Source of the DNA: Rhodanobacter sp. A1T4
Lineage (GTDB): Bacteria > Pseudomonadota > Gammaproteobacteria > Xanthomonadales > Rhodanobacteraceae
Reading direction: 5' to 3'
Length of the DNA stretch: 64,000 nt
Assembly (NCBI RefSeq): GCF_014207185.1
Contig: NZ_JACHCP010000002.1
Span: 248,001 to 312,000, forward strand
The notes beneath the pieces were generated by a model. It was given only the letters and a program-made list of their open reading frames with translations, was not told where the DNA came from and did not search any database. The position numbers and the translations under genes were made by a program. Each line of letters begins with the position of its first letter. Position 1 is the stretch's first letter. This document shows positions 9,901-19,453 of this stretch, in pieces.

Positions 9901-10989
9901 CTAGTTCTCGTCCTCGACAACCAGCACCCGTCGCGTCATGCCGCAGGTCAAGTCATAGGAGATCGTGCCAGCCTGGGCCGCAATGCGCTCAACCGGCAAC
10001 GACGGCCCCCACAGCGTCACGCGATCACCGACCTTGGCCTGGGGCGCATCGCGCAGATCCAGCGTAATCAGATCCATCGAGACGCGGCCGATCAGCGGCA
10101 CGGATTGATCGCCGATCAATACCGGTGTACCAGCCACGGCGCTGCGTGGGTAACCGTCGCCATAGCCAACTGCGGCGACGCCCACGTCCATGTCCCCAGG
10201 ACAGATCCAGGTGCCGTTGTAGCCGATGCGCTCACCGCGCTTGATCGGATTGATCGCGATCAGCCGCGTGCTCAGACTCATTGCCGGACGAAAACCGAAG
10301 TCGGCTCCGGTCTTGCCATCGACCACCGAGAGGCCATACAACAAGCCGCCGGTGCGGACCCAGTCGGCGCGCGATTCAGGCCAGCCGATCACGGCCGCCG
10401 AGTTGGATAATGAGCGAGAACCTCGCAGATCTTTCGTGGCTTCACTGAAGCACGCCATCTGCAGCGGCGTCTGAAGACCATCGGCTATTTCCGACTCGGA
10501 AAAATGCGTCATCAGTCCGATGTCTGGATCGATGCCCGACATCGTCAATAGTCGCGCGTGCACATCGGCAACGCGCTCAGGCGCAAAGCCCAGTCGGTGC
10601 ATGCCGCTGTCGATCTTCAGCCATACGCGCAGTTTGCCGCGCGGTGGCGTAGCGTGCGTCAACCACTGCAGTTGCGCCTCATGATGAATCGCAGCCTCCA
10701 GCGTCAGCCGCTGCATCTCGGTGATGTCGCTGGCGTTGTCAGGACCGGACAGCACCACGATGCGCTGATGATGACCCGCTGCACGCAGCCGCAGGCCGTC
10801 GCCGATCGCCGCCACAGCGAACATGTCGGCATCGGCCGCCAGCGCACGCGCGACCCGCTCCAATCCGTGACCGTAAGCATCCGCCTTGACGACCGCCATC
10901 ACTTTCGCTGGCGCAGCGATGGCTTTGAGCCGCGCCAGGTTATGGCGCAGTGCACCGAGATGGATGGTGGCGACCGTGGTGCGGCTCAT
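9901..10989 (-). CDS. alr: Alanine racemase
   Basis: PLP enzyme interconverting L- and D-alanine for peptidoglycan. The 362-residue protein starts MSRTTVATIHLGALRHN and has the PLP-lysine motif VVKADAYGHG with K35. The C-terminal beta-domain contains IGYNGTW, where the catalytic tyrosine is expected. The ATG at 10989 leaves 28 bases after dnaB; a longer frame would start inside dnaB and adds unconserved residues. dnaB-alr order on the same strand is common in gammaproteobacteria. Alr and DadX cannot be separated by sequence alone here. Confidence 0.92.
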   Translation of the reverse strand: MSRTTVATIHLGALRHNLARLKAIAAPAKVMAVVKADAYGHGLERVARALAADADMFAVAAIGDGLRLRAAGHHQRIVVLSGPDNASDITEMQRLTLEAAIHHEAQLQWLTHATPPRGKLRVWLKIDSGMHRLGFAPERVADVHARLLTMSGIDPDIGLMTHFSESEIADGLQTPLQMACFSEATKDLRGSRSLSNSAAVIGWPESRADWVRTGGLLYGLSVVDGKTGADFGFRPAMSLSTRLIAINPIKRGERIGYNGTWICPGDMDVGVAAVGYGDGYPRSAVAGTPVLIGDQSVPLIGRVSMDLITLDLRDAPQAKVGDRVTLWGPSLPVERIAAQAGTISYDLTCGMTRRVLVVEDEN

Positions 10990-11017
10990 GGCTGCAGGAA
11001 ACGGGAATTCCCCGCTC

Positions 11018-12412
11018 TCAATCGAACGTCCCGCCAAACGAGTCGGCCGCGTAGTTTTCGAACTTGGTGTAGTGACCGAGGAAGGTCAGCTTGCAGGTGT
11101 CGGTGGGGCCGTTACGCTGCTTGCCGATGATGATTTCGGCCATGCCCTTGTCCGGCGATTCCTTGTTGTAGTAATCGTCGCGGTAAATAAACATGATCAC
11201 GTCGGCGTCCTGCTCGATGGCACCGGACTCGCGCAGGTCGGACATCATCGGCCGCTTGTCGGCGCGCTGCTCGAGCGAGCGGTTCAACTGGGAGAGTGCG
11301 ATCACGGGCACGTTTAACTCCTTGGCGAGGCCCTTGAGTGAACGCGAAATTTCTGAAATTTCGGTGGCGCGATTCTCCTTGTTTCCGGGCACCTGCATCA
11401 GCTGCAGATAATCGATCACGATCAGGCCAAGACCGCCGTGTTCGCGGTGCAATCGGCGCGAGCGCGAGCGCAGCTCTACCGGCGACAAGCTGGGCGTGTC
11501 ATCGATGAAAATCTTCGCCTCGGACAGAATCTGGATCGCATTGGAGACGCGCGGCCAGTCTTCCTCCTGCAGGTCACCGTTGCGCAAATGCTGCTGGTGA
11601 ATGCGGCCGACCGAGGAGATAAGACGAAACGCCAGCTGCGAGGCGGACATTTCCATCGAGAACACCACGACCGCCTTCTTGCTGCGGATGGCAGCGGTCT
11701 CGGCGATATTCAGCGCAAACGCCGTCTTGCCCATCGACGGGCGCGCCGCCACGATGATCAGATCGGACGGCTGCAAGCCCGAGGTGAGGTTGTCCAGATC
11801 GGTGAAGCCGGTGGTGATCCCAGTGAGCTGGCCGCGATTTTCATAGCGCTCGGTGAGCAGCCGGAAGGCATCCTTCACCGCCTCGCGCATCGAGACGGAA
11901 TCCTTCTTGCCACGCGCACCGGATTCGGCAATGTGGAACACGCGCTGCTCGGCGCTTTCCAGCACCTCCTGCATGCTCTTGCCTTCGGGGCGATAGCCAT
12001 CTTCGGTGATCGATGTGCCTGCATCGATCAGCTGCCGCATGACCGACTTCTCGCGCACGATACCTGCGTACGCACTGATGTTGGCCGCACTGGGCGTGCT
12101 GTTGGCCAACTCGATCAGATAGCTCGCACCGCCAACCATCTCGGCCAGACCGTTACTCTCGAACCAGTCACCCAAGGTCACCGCGTCGCAAGGCATGCCC
12201 TTGTTCGCCAGCTCATTGATCGCGCGCCAGATCAGCCGGTGATCCTTGCGATAAAAATCAAGCTCGGCCAGTTTGTCGGCTACTTTGTCCAATGCATCGG
12301 GTGCCAGCATCAGGCCACCCAGCACCGCCTGCTCGGCATCGATCGAATGCGGCGGTACGCGCAACGCCTCGATCGCCGGGGAAGAAGATTTGCGTTCGGG
12401 CACAAAGGACAT
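11018..12412 (-). CDS. dnaB: Replicative DNA helicase DnaB
   Basis: Hexameric 5'-3' helicase that drives the replication fork. The 464-residue protein has the N-terminal primase-interacting domain (about 20-120), a linker helix and the RecA-like C-terminal domain with Walker A ARPSMGKT at 223-230, Walker B around LIVIDYLQLM, and the DnaB motif SQLNRSLEQR. No intein insertion is visible. It lies between the rpsF-rpsR-rplI operon and alr. Confidence 0.96.
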   Translation of the reverse strand: MSFVPERKSSSPAIEALRVPPHSIDAEQAVLGGLMLAPDALDKVADKLAELDFYRKDHRLIWRAINELANKGMPCDAVTLGDWFESNGLAEMVGGASYLIELANSTPSAANISAYAGIVREKSVMRQLIDAGTSITEDGYRPEGKSMQEVLESAEQRVFHIAESGARGKKDSVSMREAVKDAFRLLTERYENRGQLTGITTGFTDLDNLTSGLQPSDLIIVAARPSMGKTAFALNIAETAAIRSKKAVVVFSMEMSASQLAFRLISSVGRIHQQHLRNGDLQEEDWPRVSNAIQILSEAKIFIDDTPSLSPVELRSRSRRLHREHGGLGLIVIDYLQLMQVPGNKENRATEISEISRSLKGLAKELNVPVIALSQLNRSLEQRADKRPMMSDLRESGAIEQDADVIMFIYRDDYYNKESPDKGMAEIIIGKQRNGPTDTCKLTFLGHYTKFENYAADSFGGTFD

Positions 12413-12594
12413 GGATTTACCTCACAAAAAAGCAGCGGTGCGCCGACGCCGAAGGCATGGCGGCACTGACCATCATCATACGCGGCGTCATCTCAGCCGC
12501 CGAGACAATAAGTCTGTGGATAAGCTGTGCGTTACTGTGGATAGAACGGCGATATCACTCCGCGCCATCACCCGAATCAGTCGATACCGCCGCT

Positions 12595-12625
12595 AAAACA
12601 AACGGGCGCCCGAAGGCGCCCGTTC
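12595..12625 (-). terminator. rho-independent terminator of the rpsF-rpsR-rplI operon
   Basis: Read on the minus strand, a 10-bp stem AACGGGCGCC/GGCGCCCGTT closes a UUCG tetraloop and is followed by TGTTTTAG. It lies 26 bases beyond the rplI stop codon. Confidence 0.9.
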
Positions 12626-12650
12626 TGGTACATCACTGGGATGTATCGAC

Positions 12651-13100
12651 TTACTTGTCGCCGACCACAATCACCTTGACGGTGGTGTGGACGTCGGCGT
12701 GCAGGTGTACCGCCACGTCGTATTCGCCGGTGTTGCGAAGCGGACCTTCGCCCAGAATCACTTCACCCTTGTTCACGGCGTAACCAGCAGTGGCCAGAGC
12801 CTCGGCGATATCGCGCGGGCCGACCGAACCGAACAGCTTGCCCTCGGCGCTGGCGTGCGCCGCAATGGTGACCGACGCATCGGCCAGCTTGGCCTGACGT
12901 GCCTGGGCATCTGCCAGCTGGCTGTCAGCCTTGGCTTCGTATTCGGCGCGACGCTGCTCGAACGCAGCCAGATTGGCGGCATTGACGCGAACTGCCTTGC
13001 CTTGCGGCAGGAGAAAATTGCGGCCATAACCAGGCTTCACGACGACCTTGTCGCCGAGTGTGCCGAGGTTGCGGACTTTCTGCAGAAGAATGAGTTCCAT
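12651..13100 (-). CDS. rplI: 50S ribosomal protein L9
   Basis: The 149-residue product starts [17 protein letters not shown] and contains the N-terminal rRNA-binding domain ([14 protein letters not shown]), a long connecting helix rich in Ala/Glu/Lys and the C-terminal domain ([14 protein letters not shown]). It is last in the rpsF-rpsR-rplI operon, 134 bases after rpsR, with a strong terminator downstream. Confidence 0.96.
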   Translation of the reverse strand: MELILLQKVRNLGTLGDKVVVKPGYGRNFLLPQGKAVRVNAANLAAFEQRRAEYEAKADSQLADAQARQAKLADASVTIAAHASAEGKLFGSVGPRDIAEALATAGYAVNKGEVILGEGPLRNTGEYDVAVHLHADVHTTVKVIVVGDK

Positions 13101-13234
13101 GGTGTATCCCTATTCGTTAGCGCCGGTGTGGCCCGACGCAGCCGTGGACGGCTGTCCGAAGTATCTGAAGTCACGCCAGACCATGGCCAGGCGTGACAGA
13201 TGGCAGGCAACCCGAGGATTGCCCGCCGGCACGA

Positions 13235-13465
13235 TCAGACGTCGTGGTTGTCGGTGTACGGCAGCAGCGAGAGGAAGCGTGCGCGCTTGATCGCGGTGGC
13301 CAGCTGACGCTGATAGCGCGCCTTGGTACCGGTGATGCGGCTGGGCACGATCTTGCCATTCTCGGTCACGTACTGGCGCAGCGTGTTGAGATCCTTGTAG
13401 TCGATCTCTTTGACGTCTTCGGCAGTGAAGCGGCAGAACTTGCGGCGGCGGAAAAACTTGGACAT
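13235..13465 (-). CDS. rpsR: 30S ribosomal protein S18
   Basis: The 76-residue product starts [13 protein letters not shown] and contains the S18 core [18 protein letters not shown] and [18 protein letters not shown]. It starts 14 bases after the rpsF stop codon. S6 and S18 bind 16S rRNA as a heterodimer, consistent with their adjacency. Confidence 0.96.
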   Translation of the reverse strand: MSKFFRRRKFCRFTAEDVKEIDYKDLNTLRQYVTENGKIVPSRITGTKARYQRQLATAIKRARFLSLLPYTDNHDV

Positions 13466-13479
13466 GGTCTGGATTCCTA

Positions 13480-13899
13480 TCAGTCGTCGCTGTCGCGATC
13501 GTTGTCACGGTCGAGACCGCGGCCTTCGCCATCGTCGTCATCGCGGCGACGCGAGGACTTGGCATCATCTTTCTCTTTGCTCTTGATGATGAAGGACGGC
13601 TCGGTATCGGCCTCATCACGACGCACCACCAGGTGGCGCAGCACGGCGTCGTTGAAGCGGAAACCCGACTCCAGCTCGTTCAGTGCGTTCTGGCTCACTT
13701 CAATGTTGAGCATCACGTAATGGGCTTTGGCCAGATTCACGATCGGATAGGCCAGCTGACGACGGCCCCAGTCTTCCAGACGATGCAGCTTGCCACCGTC
13801 GGTCTCGACCAGCGCCTTGTAGCGCTCGATCATCGCCGGAACCTGCTCGCTCTGGTCAGGGTGGACCAGAAACACGACTTCGTAATGACGCAGCGTCAT
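13480..13899 (-). CDS. rpsF: 30S ribosomal protein S6
   Basis: The 139-residue product starts [19 protein letters not shown] and has the conserved GRRQLAYPI and [12 protein letters not shown] motifs. The C-terminal 30 or so residues are a highly charged tail of Asp/Arg/Glu runs; E. coli S6 carries an acidic tail that RimK extends with glutamates, but no RimK gene is seen here. The start at 13899 is preferred over a 26-codon upstream extension because of the conserved M-RHYE N-terminus. First gene of the S6-S18-L9 operon. Confidence 0.95.
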   Translation of the reverse strand: MTLRHYEVVFLVHPDQSEQVPAMIERYKALVETDGGKLHRLEDWGRRQLAYPIVNLAKAHYVMLNIEVSQNALNELESGFRFNDAVLRHLVVRRDEADTEPSFIIKSKEKDDAKSSRRRDDDDGEGRGLDRDNDRDSDD

Positions 13900-14168
13900 T
13901 GGGGTTTGACTCCTTGTGGATGCGGCCTTGCGGCCTCGCAGCCTCCCGCCGTTGCGGTGAGGCAAGTGCCCGTCCAAGCCAATCAGGTCTGGACAGAAGC
14001 GGAATTGTACGGTGCCGACGCAGGATCGCGCAAGTCGTTGTTGCGTAAGGGCTAGTACCGCAAGGGGGCGAGGGACGAGTAGCGAGGGTGCAAAAACCGA
14101 GCAATCAGGACTGCAGAATGCGAAAGCTATGCCCTGCCTCGGCGCCCGCCCCTACAACCCTGCTCGCC

Positions 14169-14495
14169 TCACCCCACGGTAAAACTCTCACCGCAGCCGC
14201 ATTCGCCGGTGGCATTGGGGTTGTGGAACACGAAACTCGCGTTCAGCCCCTGGCGCTGGAAATCGATCACGGTGCCTTCCACCAGGGCCACGCTCTTGTC
14301 GTTGACGATCAGCGGCACGCCATCGACATCGACCATCTGATCACCGTCGCCCAGCGTCTCGGCCAGATCGACCACATACGCAAAACCCGAGCAGCCGGTG
14401 CGCTTGACGCCAAAACGCACGCCCGCAGCGGTCGGCGTGTGAGCCAGGAAATGGCGCATACGGTCGCTGGCAGCAGGGGTGATCGTGATGGTCAT
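14169..14495 (-). CDS. iscA: Iron-sulfur cluster assembly A-type protein (IscA-like)
   Basis: A-type carriers bind Fe or FeS clusters and pass them to apo-proteins. The 108-residue product starts MTITITPAASDRM and has the three conserved cysteines at C35, C99 and C101 (GCSG and ECGCGESF), the same positions as in E. coli IscA. It stands alone here, away from any iscRSU or suf genes, so it may function like ErpA or a stand-alone IscA. The ATG at 14495 is used; 17 upstream codons in frame are not conserved. Confidence 0.85.
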   Translation of the reverse strand: MTITITPAASDRMRHFLAHTPTAAGVRFGVKRTGCSGFAYVVDLAETLGDGDQMVDVDGVPLIVNDKSVALVEGTVIDFQRQGLNASFVFHNPNATGECGCGESFTVG

Positions 14496-14695
14496 GGCGG
14501 TTGGCGAACCTCGGACTCTGAAACGCGGTGCCGACATGCAGAGCAAGACGGCCGATTTGCTGTTGCCGCAAAGTCGCGGCTCGGGCGGTGCCTACATTAT
14601 CATGCCGGCTCACTATGCATGTCGCGCAACGCGGCGTGCGCATTCATCATCCGGCGTACATACCTAGATATGGCGTCTAGCAGGAGTTTCAATTC

Positions 14696-16111
14696 ATGGC
14701 AGTGGTCAGCGCGACGGTGTGCAGCGTGAAACAGGCTTTATCCGGTGCCATCGAGGCCGGCAGCACGGTCACCGTGCGCGGCTGGGTACGCACGCGACGC
14801 GACTCCAAAGCCGGCCTGTCCTTCGTCAACGTCACCGACGGCTCCTGTTTCGACTCGATCCAGGCGGTGGTTCCCGCCACGCTGGCCAACTACGAAAGTG
14901 AAGTGAAGCACCTCAGCACGGGCGCCGGACTGATCGTCAGCGGCACCCTGGTGCCATCCCAGGGCAAAGGCCAGAGCTTCGAACTGCAGGCCAGTGAGGT
15001 CACCGTGACCGGCCTGGTCGATGATCCGATGACCTACCCGATCCAGCCCAAGCCGCTTTCGGTGGAATTCCTGCGCGAGGTCGCACACCTGCGCCCGCGC
15101 ACCAACCTGTTCGGTGCGGTGACACGCGTGCGCCACACGATGATGATGGCGATCCATCGACACCTTACCGAGCGCGGTTACTTCTGGATCAATACGCCGA
15201 TCATCACCACCTCCGATGCCGAGGGCGCAGGCGACATGTTCCGCCTGTCCACGCTGGATCTGGCCAACCTGCCCCGCGATGACAAGGGCAAGATCGACTT
15301 CCGCAAGGATTTCTTCGGCCGCGAGGCATTTCTTACCGTGTCAGGTCAGCTCAACGTCGAGTCGTATTGCATGGCGATGAGCAAGGTCTATACGTTTGGA
15401 CCGACCTTCCGCGCGGAAAACTCCAACACGCCTCGGCACCTGGCCGAGTTCTGGATGGTCGAGCCGGAGATTGCCTTTGCCGACCTCAACGTCAACGCCG
15501 ACGAGGCCGAAGCGTTACTCAAGGCTATCTTCAAGTCGATCCTCGACGAGCGCGCCGACGACATGGCGTTCTTTGCCGAGCGCGTGCAACCGGATGCCAT
15601 CAGCCGTCTAGAAGCCTTTATCGCCAAACCGTTTGAACGCATCGATTACACCGATGCGATTAGCATCCTGCAAAAGTCAGGTCAGAAGTTCGACTACCCC
15701 GTCGCCTGGGGCATCGATCTGCAGACCGAGCACGAACGTTACCTCGCCGAGAAACATATCGGCCGCCCTGTGGTCGTAATGAACTACCCCGAAGCGATCA
15801 AGGCGTTCTACATGCGCTTGAACGATGATGAGAAGACCGTCGCCGCGATGGATGTGCTGGCACCCGGCATCGGCGAGATCATCGGCGGTGCGCAGCGTGA
15901 GGAACGGCTGGACTATCTTGACCGTCGCATGACCCAGTTTGGACTCGATACCACCACATATGGCTGGTACCGTGATCTACGGCGCTACGGAACGGTGCCG
16001 CACGCTGGCTTCGGTCTTGGATTCGAGCGCCTGCTGGTCTATGTCTGCGGCCTGTCCAACATACGCGATGCCATTCCGTTCCCACGTGCCGCCGGCACAG
16101 CTGAATTCTGA
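14696..16111 (+). CDS. asnS: Asparaginyl-tRNA synthetase
   Basis: Class IIb synthetase charging tRNA-Asn. The 471-residue product has an N-terminal OB-fold anticodon-binding domain ([18 protein letters not shown] near residue 25) and the catalytic core with motif 2 [17 protein letters not shown] and motif 3 [17 protein letters not shown] Shine-Dalgarno lies nine bases before the ATG. The lipoprotein gene follows 15 bases later on the same strand and may be co-transcribed. Confidence 0.96.
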   Translation: MAVVSATVCSVKQALSGAIEAGSTVTVRGWVRTRRDSKAGLSFVNVTDGSCFDSIQAVVPATLANYESEVKHLSTGAGLIVSGTLVPSQGKGQSFELQASEVTVTGLVDDPMTYPIQPKPLSVEFLREVAHLRPRTNLFGAVTRVRHTMMMAIHRHLTERGYFWINTPIITTSDAEGAGDMFRLSTLDLANLPRDDKGKIDFRKDFFGREAFLTVSGQLNVESYCMAMSKVYTFGPTFRAENSNTPRHLAEFWMVEPEIAFADLNVNADEAEALLKAIFKSILDERADDMAFFAERVQPDAISRLEAFIAKPFERIDYTDAISILQKSGQKFDYPVAWGIDLQTEHERYLAEKHIGRPVVVMNYPEAIKAFYMRLNDDEKTVAAMDVLAPGIGEIIGGAQREERLDYLDRRMTQFGLDTTTYGWYRDLRRYGTVPHAGFGLGFERLLVYVCGLSNIRDAIPFPRAAGTAEF

Positions 16112-16126
16112 GTACTGCCAACGCTA

Positions 16127-16975
16127 ATGACGTACCGATTGCCCGCACTGTCTATCGCGCTGACATGCATTGCCCTGCTCAGCGGTTGCCACACAGCCAA
16201 CCTGATTCCGCCGGCGCTGATTCCGCCGAATCTTCGGCCACCCGCCGAAGACAACGGCGCAGCATTGAAGCTGGCTCAAAAGAAGCTGCAGGACGCTTCG
16301 CCGTGCTGCAGCAGCTTTGCGGATTTTTCTTATCAGACCATCCTGCCGTGGCAACCGCAGAAGTTTGTACTGGGTAGCGACGCCATGGTGGCGAACCTGA
16401 ATGGCGTACACAGCTACTTCATTGCGTTTGGCCTTCCTACGGGCGTGAAGCTGCCTTATCGCGTCGCGGTAAAGTCGGAATTGAACGGCCGCTGGCTGCG
16501 TTCGAGCTACCTGTTCGCCCCGACCATCGTGCTGCTTGACGGAGGTTTTCAGCCCATCGGTACAAACGATGTCGGCCTGTGCGAGCACGTGGGCTGGAGC
16601 AACGAAACCACTGGCGCATTTGGCGCGGTTTCGATCACCAGCGACAAAGCGCGCTATCTACTTGTTTACAGCTCCGCCGCGCAGCAGTCAGGCAAGACCT
16701 ATTGGGAGCAGTCGCCGGCATCGGTTACCACCAGCGACTCCAATCCGTCACTGAACATGAACCCCAGCGGCAGCTTCAGCGTACCGCACGGTCCGGACGG
16801 CACGCTGTGGGTCGGCATGATGGACAAGACCTATGCCAAGGCAGTGGACAACGCCATTTGCAAGAAGGCACCGCCAGGCACCGGCGTGCTCAACACCTTG
16901 CGTGCCGATCTGCCGATTCCATGGATCAATGGCAGCGATGCTGATAAAAACAACAGCAGCAAGAGCAGCCAATGA
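16127..16975 (+). CDS. Lipoprotein, possibly MalM-like
   Basis: The 282-residue product has a signal peptide with lipobox LLSGC (Cys about 21), so it is predicted to be a lipid-anchored envelope protein. After a Pro-rich linker it shows a beta-rich body with segments such as SSYLFAPTIVLLD and RYLLVYSSA that resemble the MalM (maltose operon periplasmic protein) family by eye; no search was possible. It overlaps the next small membrane-protein gene by ATGA, so the two are probably translated together. The function is not known. No maltose genes are nearby. Confidence 0.65.
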   Translation: MTYRLPALSIALTCIALLSGCHTANLIPPALIPPNLRPPAEDNGAALKLAQKKLQDASPCCSSFADFSYQTILPWQPQKFVLGSDAMVANLNGVHSYFIAFGLPTGVKLPYRVAVKSELNGRWLRSSYLFAPTIVLLDGGFQPIGTNDVGLCEHVGWSNETTGAFGAVSITSDKARYLLVYSSAAQQSGKTYWEQSPASVTTSDSNPSLNMNPSGSFSVPHGPDGTLWVGMMDKTYAKAVDNAICKKAPPGTGVLNTLRADLPIPWINGSDADKNNSSKSSQ

Positions 16976-17286
16976 TCATTCTCTATCTGACCTTGCTCGT
17001 CGCAGGTGTCATCGCGTTTGCCCTATCGTATGTCGCGCAGTTTCGACTGGCTCGCCTGATGCGCGAGCGTTATCCGCAGCACTGGAAGATCATCGCGGAA
17101 CCGGAGTCAGGCAAGGCCTCGGGGTTTCGTACCTGGGTTCGCATGCAACACGCGATGCGCTCGCCTGCGATGCCTGCACTCGATGATTCCAGCATCAACC
17201 AATGGCTGCGCTTGTGGCGTTACAGCCCATGGTTTGGCTGGCTGTGCTGGTTAGCTGCGTTGGCGATGCGCCTTCTGCTGCGCTGA
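16972..17286 (+). CDS. Small membrane protein, two predicted TM segments
   Basis: The 104-residue product has a hydrophobic N-terminal segment (about 2-24), a basic cytoplasmic-like middle and a second hydrophobic segment near the C-terminus (about 84-103). The architecture is reminiscent of UspB-like proteins, but the resemblance is weak and no function is assigned. Its ATG overlaps the stop codon of the lipoprotein gene (ATGA), which argues for a functional pair. Confidence 0.65.
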   Translation: MIILYLTLLVAGVIAFALSYVAQFRLARLMRERYPQHWKIIAEPESGKASGFRTWVRMQHAMRSPAMPALDDSSINQWLRLWRYSPWFGWLCWLAALAMRLLLR

Positions 17287-17305
17287 ATTCTGACGGAGGT
17301 TCAAC

Positions 17306-18097
17306 ATGCAACTGGATCTGACGGGACGACATGCGCTGGTTTGCGGCGCGTCTCAAGGCATCGGCCGCGCGAGTGCGATTGAACTCGCCGAACTGGGTGC
17401 AGATGTAACGCTGCTGGCGCGCTCGGGTGATGCCTTGCAGACACTGGCCGATAGCCTTCCGTACACGCACGAAAAGCAGCAGCACCGATGGCGCAGCATC
17501 GATATGCGGGAAACTGCAGCGCTGCAGACAACGGCCGCTGAAATTGTGGCGGTTAACCCAGTGCATATCCTTATCAACAACACCGGCGGTCCGCCCGGCG
17601 GTTTGGCACATGCCGCCGAGCTGGTCGAATTCGAAAGCGCTTTTCGCCAGCAGTTGCTTGCTGGGCAAGTGCTGCTGCAAGCCGTACTGCCGGGCATGCG
17701 TGCCGGCGGTTACGGTCGACTGGTCAACGTAATTTCCACCTCAGTCAAGGAACCCATCGCCGGCCTGGGTGTATCCAACACGGTGCGCGCCGCCGTTGCT
17801 GCGTGGGCCAAGACGCTGGCGGGTGAACTGGCCGCCGAAGGCATCACCGTCAACAACGTGCTGCCCGGCTACACGCGCACGAATCGGCTTGACAGCCTGC
17901 TGGCGGCACAGTCCAAATCCAGCGGGCGCAGCGAACACGACATCGCCGAAAGCCTGCTGGCCACTGTCCCCGCGCGCCGTTTCGGCGAAGCCCATGAAGT
18001 CGCTGCGGTCATCGCTTTTCTCTGCACGCCTGCCGCCGCGTACGTCAACGGTGTCAGCATCGCCGTCGATGGTGGCCGCACCCGTGCGCTGAGTTGA
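17306..18097 (+). CDS. Short-chain dehydrogenase/reductase with non-canonical active site
   Basis: The 263-residue protein has the SDR Rossmann motif GASQGIG (14-20), a variant of the NNAG motif (NNTGG at 91-95) and the catalytic serine S144. The YxxxK pair is replaced by S157-x-x-x-R161 (SNTVR), which aligns 13 residues after S144 exactly where Tyr and Lys are expected. An SDR subgroup with NNTGGPP/NNAGGPP and this loss is known to me from other proteobacteria, usually labelled FabG-like. The loss of Tyr and Lys suggests altered chemistry or a non-enzymatic role. A GGAGG Shine-Dalgarno lies six bases before the ATG. The substrate is unknown. Confidence 0.85.
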   Translation: MQLDLTGRHALVCGASQGIGRASAIELAELGADVTLLARSGDALQTLADSLPYTHEKQQHRWRSIDMRETAALQTTAAEIVAVNPVHILINNTGGPPGGLAHAAELVEFESAFRQQLLAGQVLLQAVLPGMRAGGYGRLVNVISTSVKEPIAGLGVSNTVRAAVAAWAKTLAGELAAEGITVNNVLPGYTRTNRLDSLLAAQSKSSGRSEHDIAESLLATVPARRFGEAHEVAAVIAFLCTPAAAYVNGVSIAVDGGRTRALS

Positions 18098-18233
18098 CCG
18101 ACGATGCCCGAGGGTGCGGAAATTCGCCCGGACTGCCGATGCTCCGACCACGTTTGCCCAGGCTGCCAGCACCGCTCTCGCGCTATGCTAACGGGATAAT
18201 TTCGACCTGAAAGCCGTAACGGAGACCAGCACC

Positions 18234-18905
18234 TTGACCAACCCATTGCAAGATCTGATTGACGGCAACCGACGCTGGTCCGCCGCAATGAACGACGCCG
18301 ACCCGCACTTCTTCAAAAACCTCGCGCAGCAGCAGTCGCCAAAATATCTATGGATCGGTTGCTCCGACTCGCGCGTGCCGGCCACTCAGATTGTGGACCT
18401 GCCACCCGGCGAGATCTTCGTGCAGCGCAATGTCGCCAACGTGGTGTCGCACACCGATCTCAACTGCCTTAGCACGATCCAGTTCGCCGTCGACGTGCTC
18501 AAGGTCGAGCACATCATCGTGGTGGGCCACTACGGCTGCGGTGGTATCCAGGCCGTGCTGGACCAGCGCCGTCTCGGACTGGTCGACAACTGGCTGCGCC
18601 ATGTTGGCGACGTCGCGCAGAAGCACGACATCATGCTCTCCGCGCTGGATACGATGACACTGCGCAATATGCGGCTGTGCGAACTCAATGCGATCGAACA
18701 GGTAGTTAATGTCTGCCATACCACGATGGTGATGGACGCATGGGAACGCGGCCAGAAGCTCGCGGTGCACGCCTGGTGCTACAGCCTCGACAACGGTCAC
18801 ATGAACGATCTGGACATGCATGTCGATGCGCGCGATGCGCTATGGCCAACCTATGCAAAGGCGCTGAATCGACTCGCTGTCTTGGCAGGAAAGTCGCCGG
18901 CCTGA
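18234..18905 (+). CDS. can: Beta-class carbonic anhydrase
   Basis: Zinc enzyme converting CO2 to bicarbonate. The 223-residue product has the ligands C43, H99 and C102 with the Asp45/Arg47 dyad (GCSDSR and VGHYGCGG), each offset by one from E. coli Can (C42, H98, C101). The start is a TTG preceded by GGAG nine bases upstream; no ATG fits the conserved N-terminus PLQDLIDGNRRW. It is followed by a terminator-like hairpin shared with the convergent small gene. Confidence 0.93.
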   Translation: MTNPLQDLIDGNRRWSAAMNDADPHFFKNLAQQQSPKYLWIGCSDSRVPATQIVDLPPGEIFVQRNVANVVSHTDLNCLSTIQFAVDVLKVEHIIVVGHYGCGGIQAVLDQRRLGLVDNWLRHVGDVAQKHDIMLSALDTMTLRNMRLCELNAIEQVVNVCHTTMVMDAWERGQKLAVHAWCYSLDNGHMNDLDMHVDARDALWPTYAKALNRLAVLAGKSPA

Positions 18906-18993
18906 CCGAAGCGACAGAGGCGATCCCTCGACTCCAGCCATGTCGATTGGAAGCCTGGCAAACCCAATTCAATCCTGAGCCAGTGCCCAGGAC

Positions 18994-19024
18994 ATAAAAA
19001 AACCCGTCGGTTTTGCCGACGGGG
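18994..19024 (-). terminator. rho-independent terminator
   Basis: On the minus strand the stem CCCGTCGG/CCGACGGG (loop CAAAA) is followed by T7. It terminates the Lys/Ala-rich protein gene and could also slow readthrough from can on the other strand. Confidence 0.88.
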
Positions 19025-19054
19025 TTTCGACTCGTGCAACTGACTCGCTGGGTA

Positions 19055-19267
19055 TTAACCAGCCGTCGAAGCCGAGGCCGGAGCAGCCTTTTTGGTTGCT
19101 GCCTTCTTGTGGGTCTTGGTGGTGCTGCTCTTATGCTTGGTGGCATGAGCAGCCTTGGTGCTGGACGCGGCCGCCGGAGCGGAGCTAGCGGCAGCCTGGG
19201 CGAACACAGAGCCGGAAAGAGCCACGCCAGCTACAAGCAAGGAAGCGATCGCAAGTTTACGCATCAT
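19055..19267 (-). CDS. Small exported Lys/Ala-rich protein
   Basis: The 70-residue product starts MMRKLAIASLLVAGVALSG and has a clear Sec signal peptide with cleavage after FAQA. The mature part, about 45 residues, is low-complexity Ala/Ser/Lys/Thr with histone-H1-like stretches such as TKTHKKAATKKAA. A GAGG Shine-Dalgarno precedes the tandem ATGs at 19267/19264. It has its own terminator, so it is likely a real, separately transcribed gene. No function is assigned. Confidence 0.7.
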   Translation of the reverse strand: MMRKLAIASLLVAGVALSGSVFAQAAASSAPAAASSTKAAHATKHKSSTTKTHKKAATKKAAPASASTAG

Positions 19268-19453
19268 GATGTTGAGCCTCAAAATTAGGTATCGCGAACC
19301 CGGCCGGAACCCGGCGTCTCGGGTGGCGCGACGAGATGACCTTAACAGCAAAGGGGGGATACCGAAGCTGAACAAAACACGGGAAATTCACGTCGAAAGG
19401 AAGGCCCAGTCTTGACTTTCCAAAGCGTCAATTCATAACGTAATAACTTGCGA

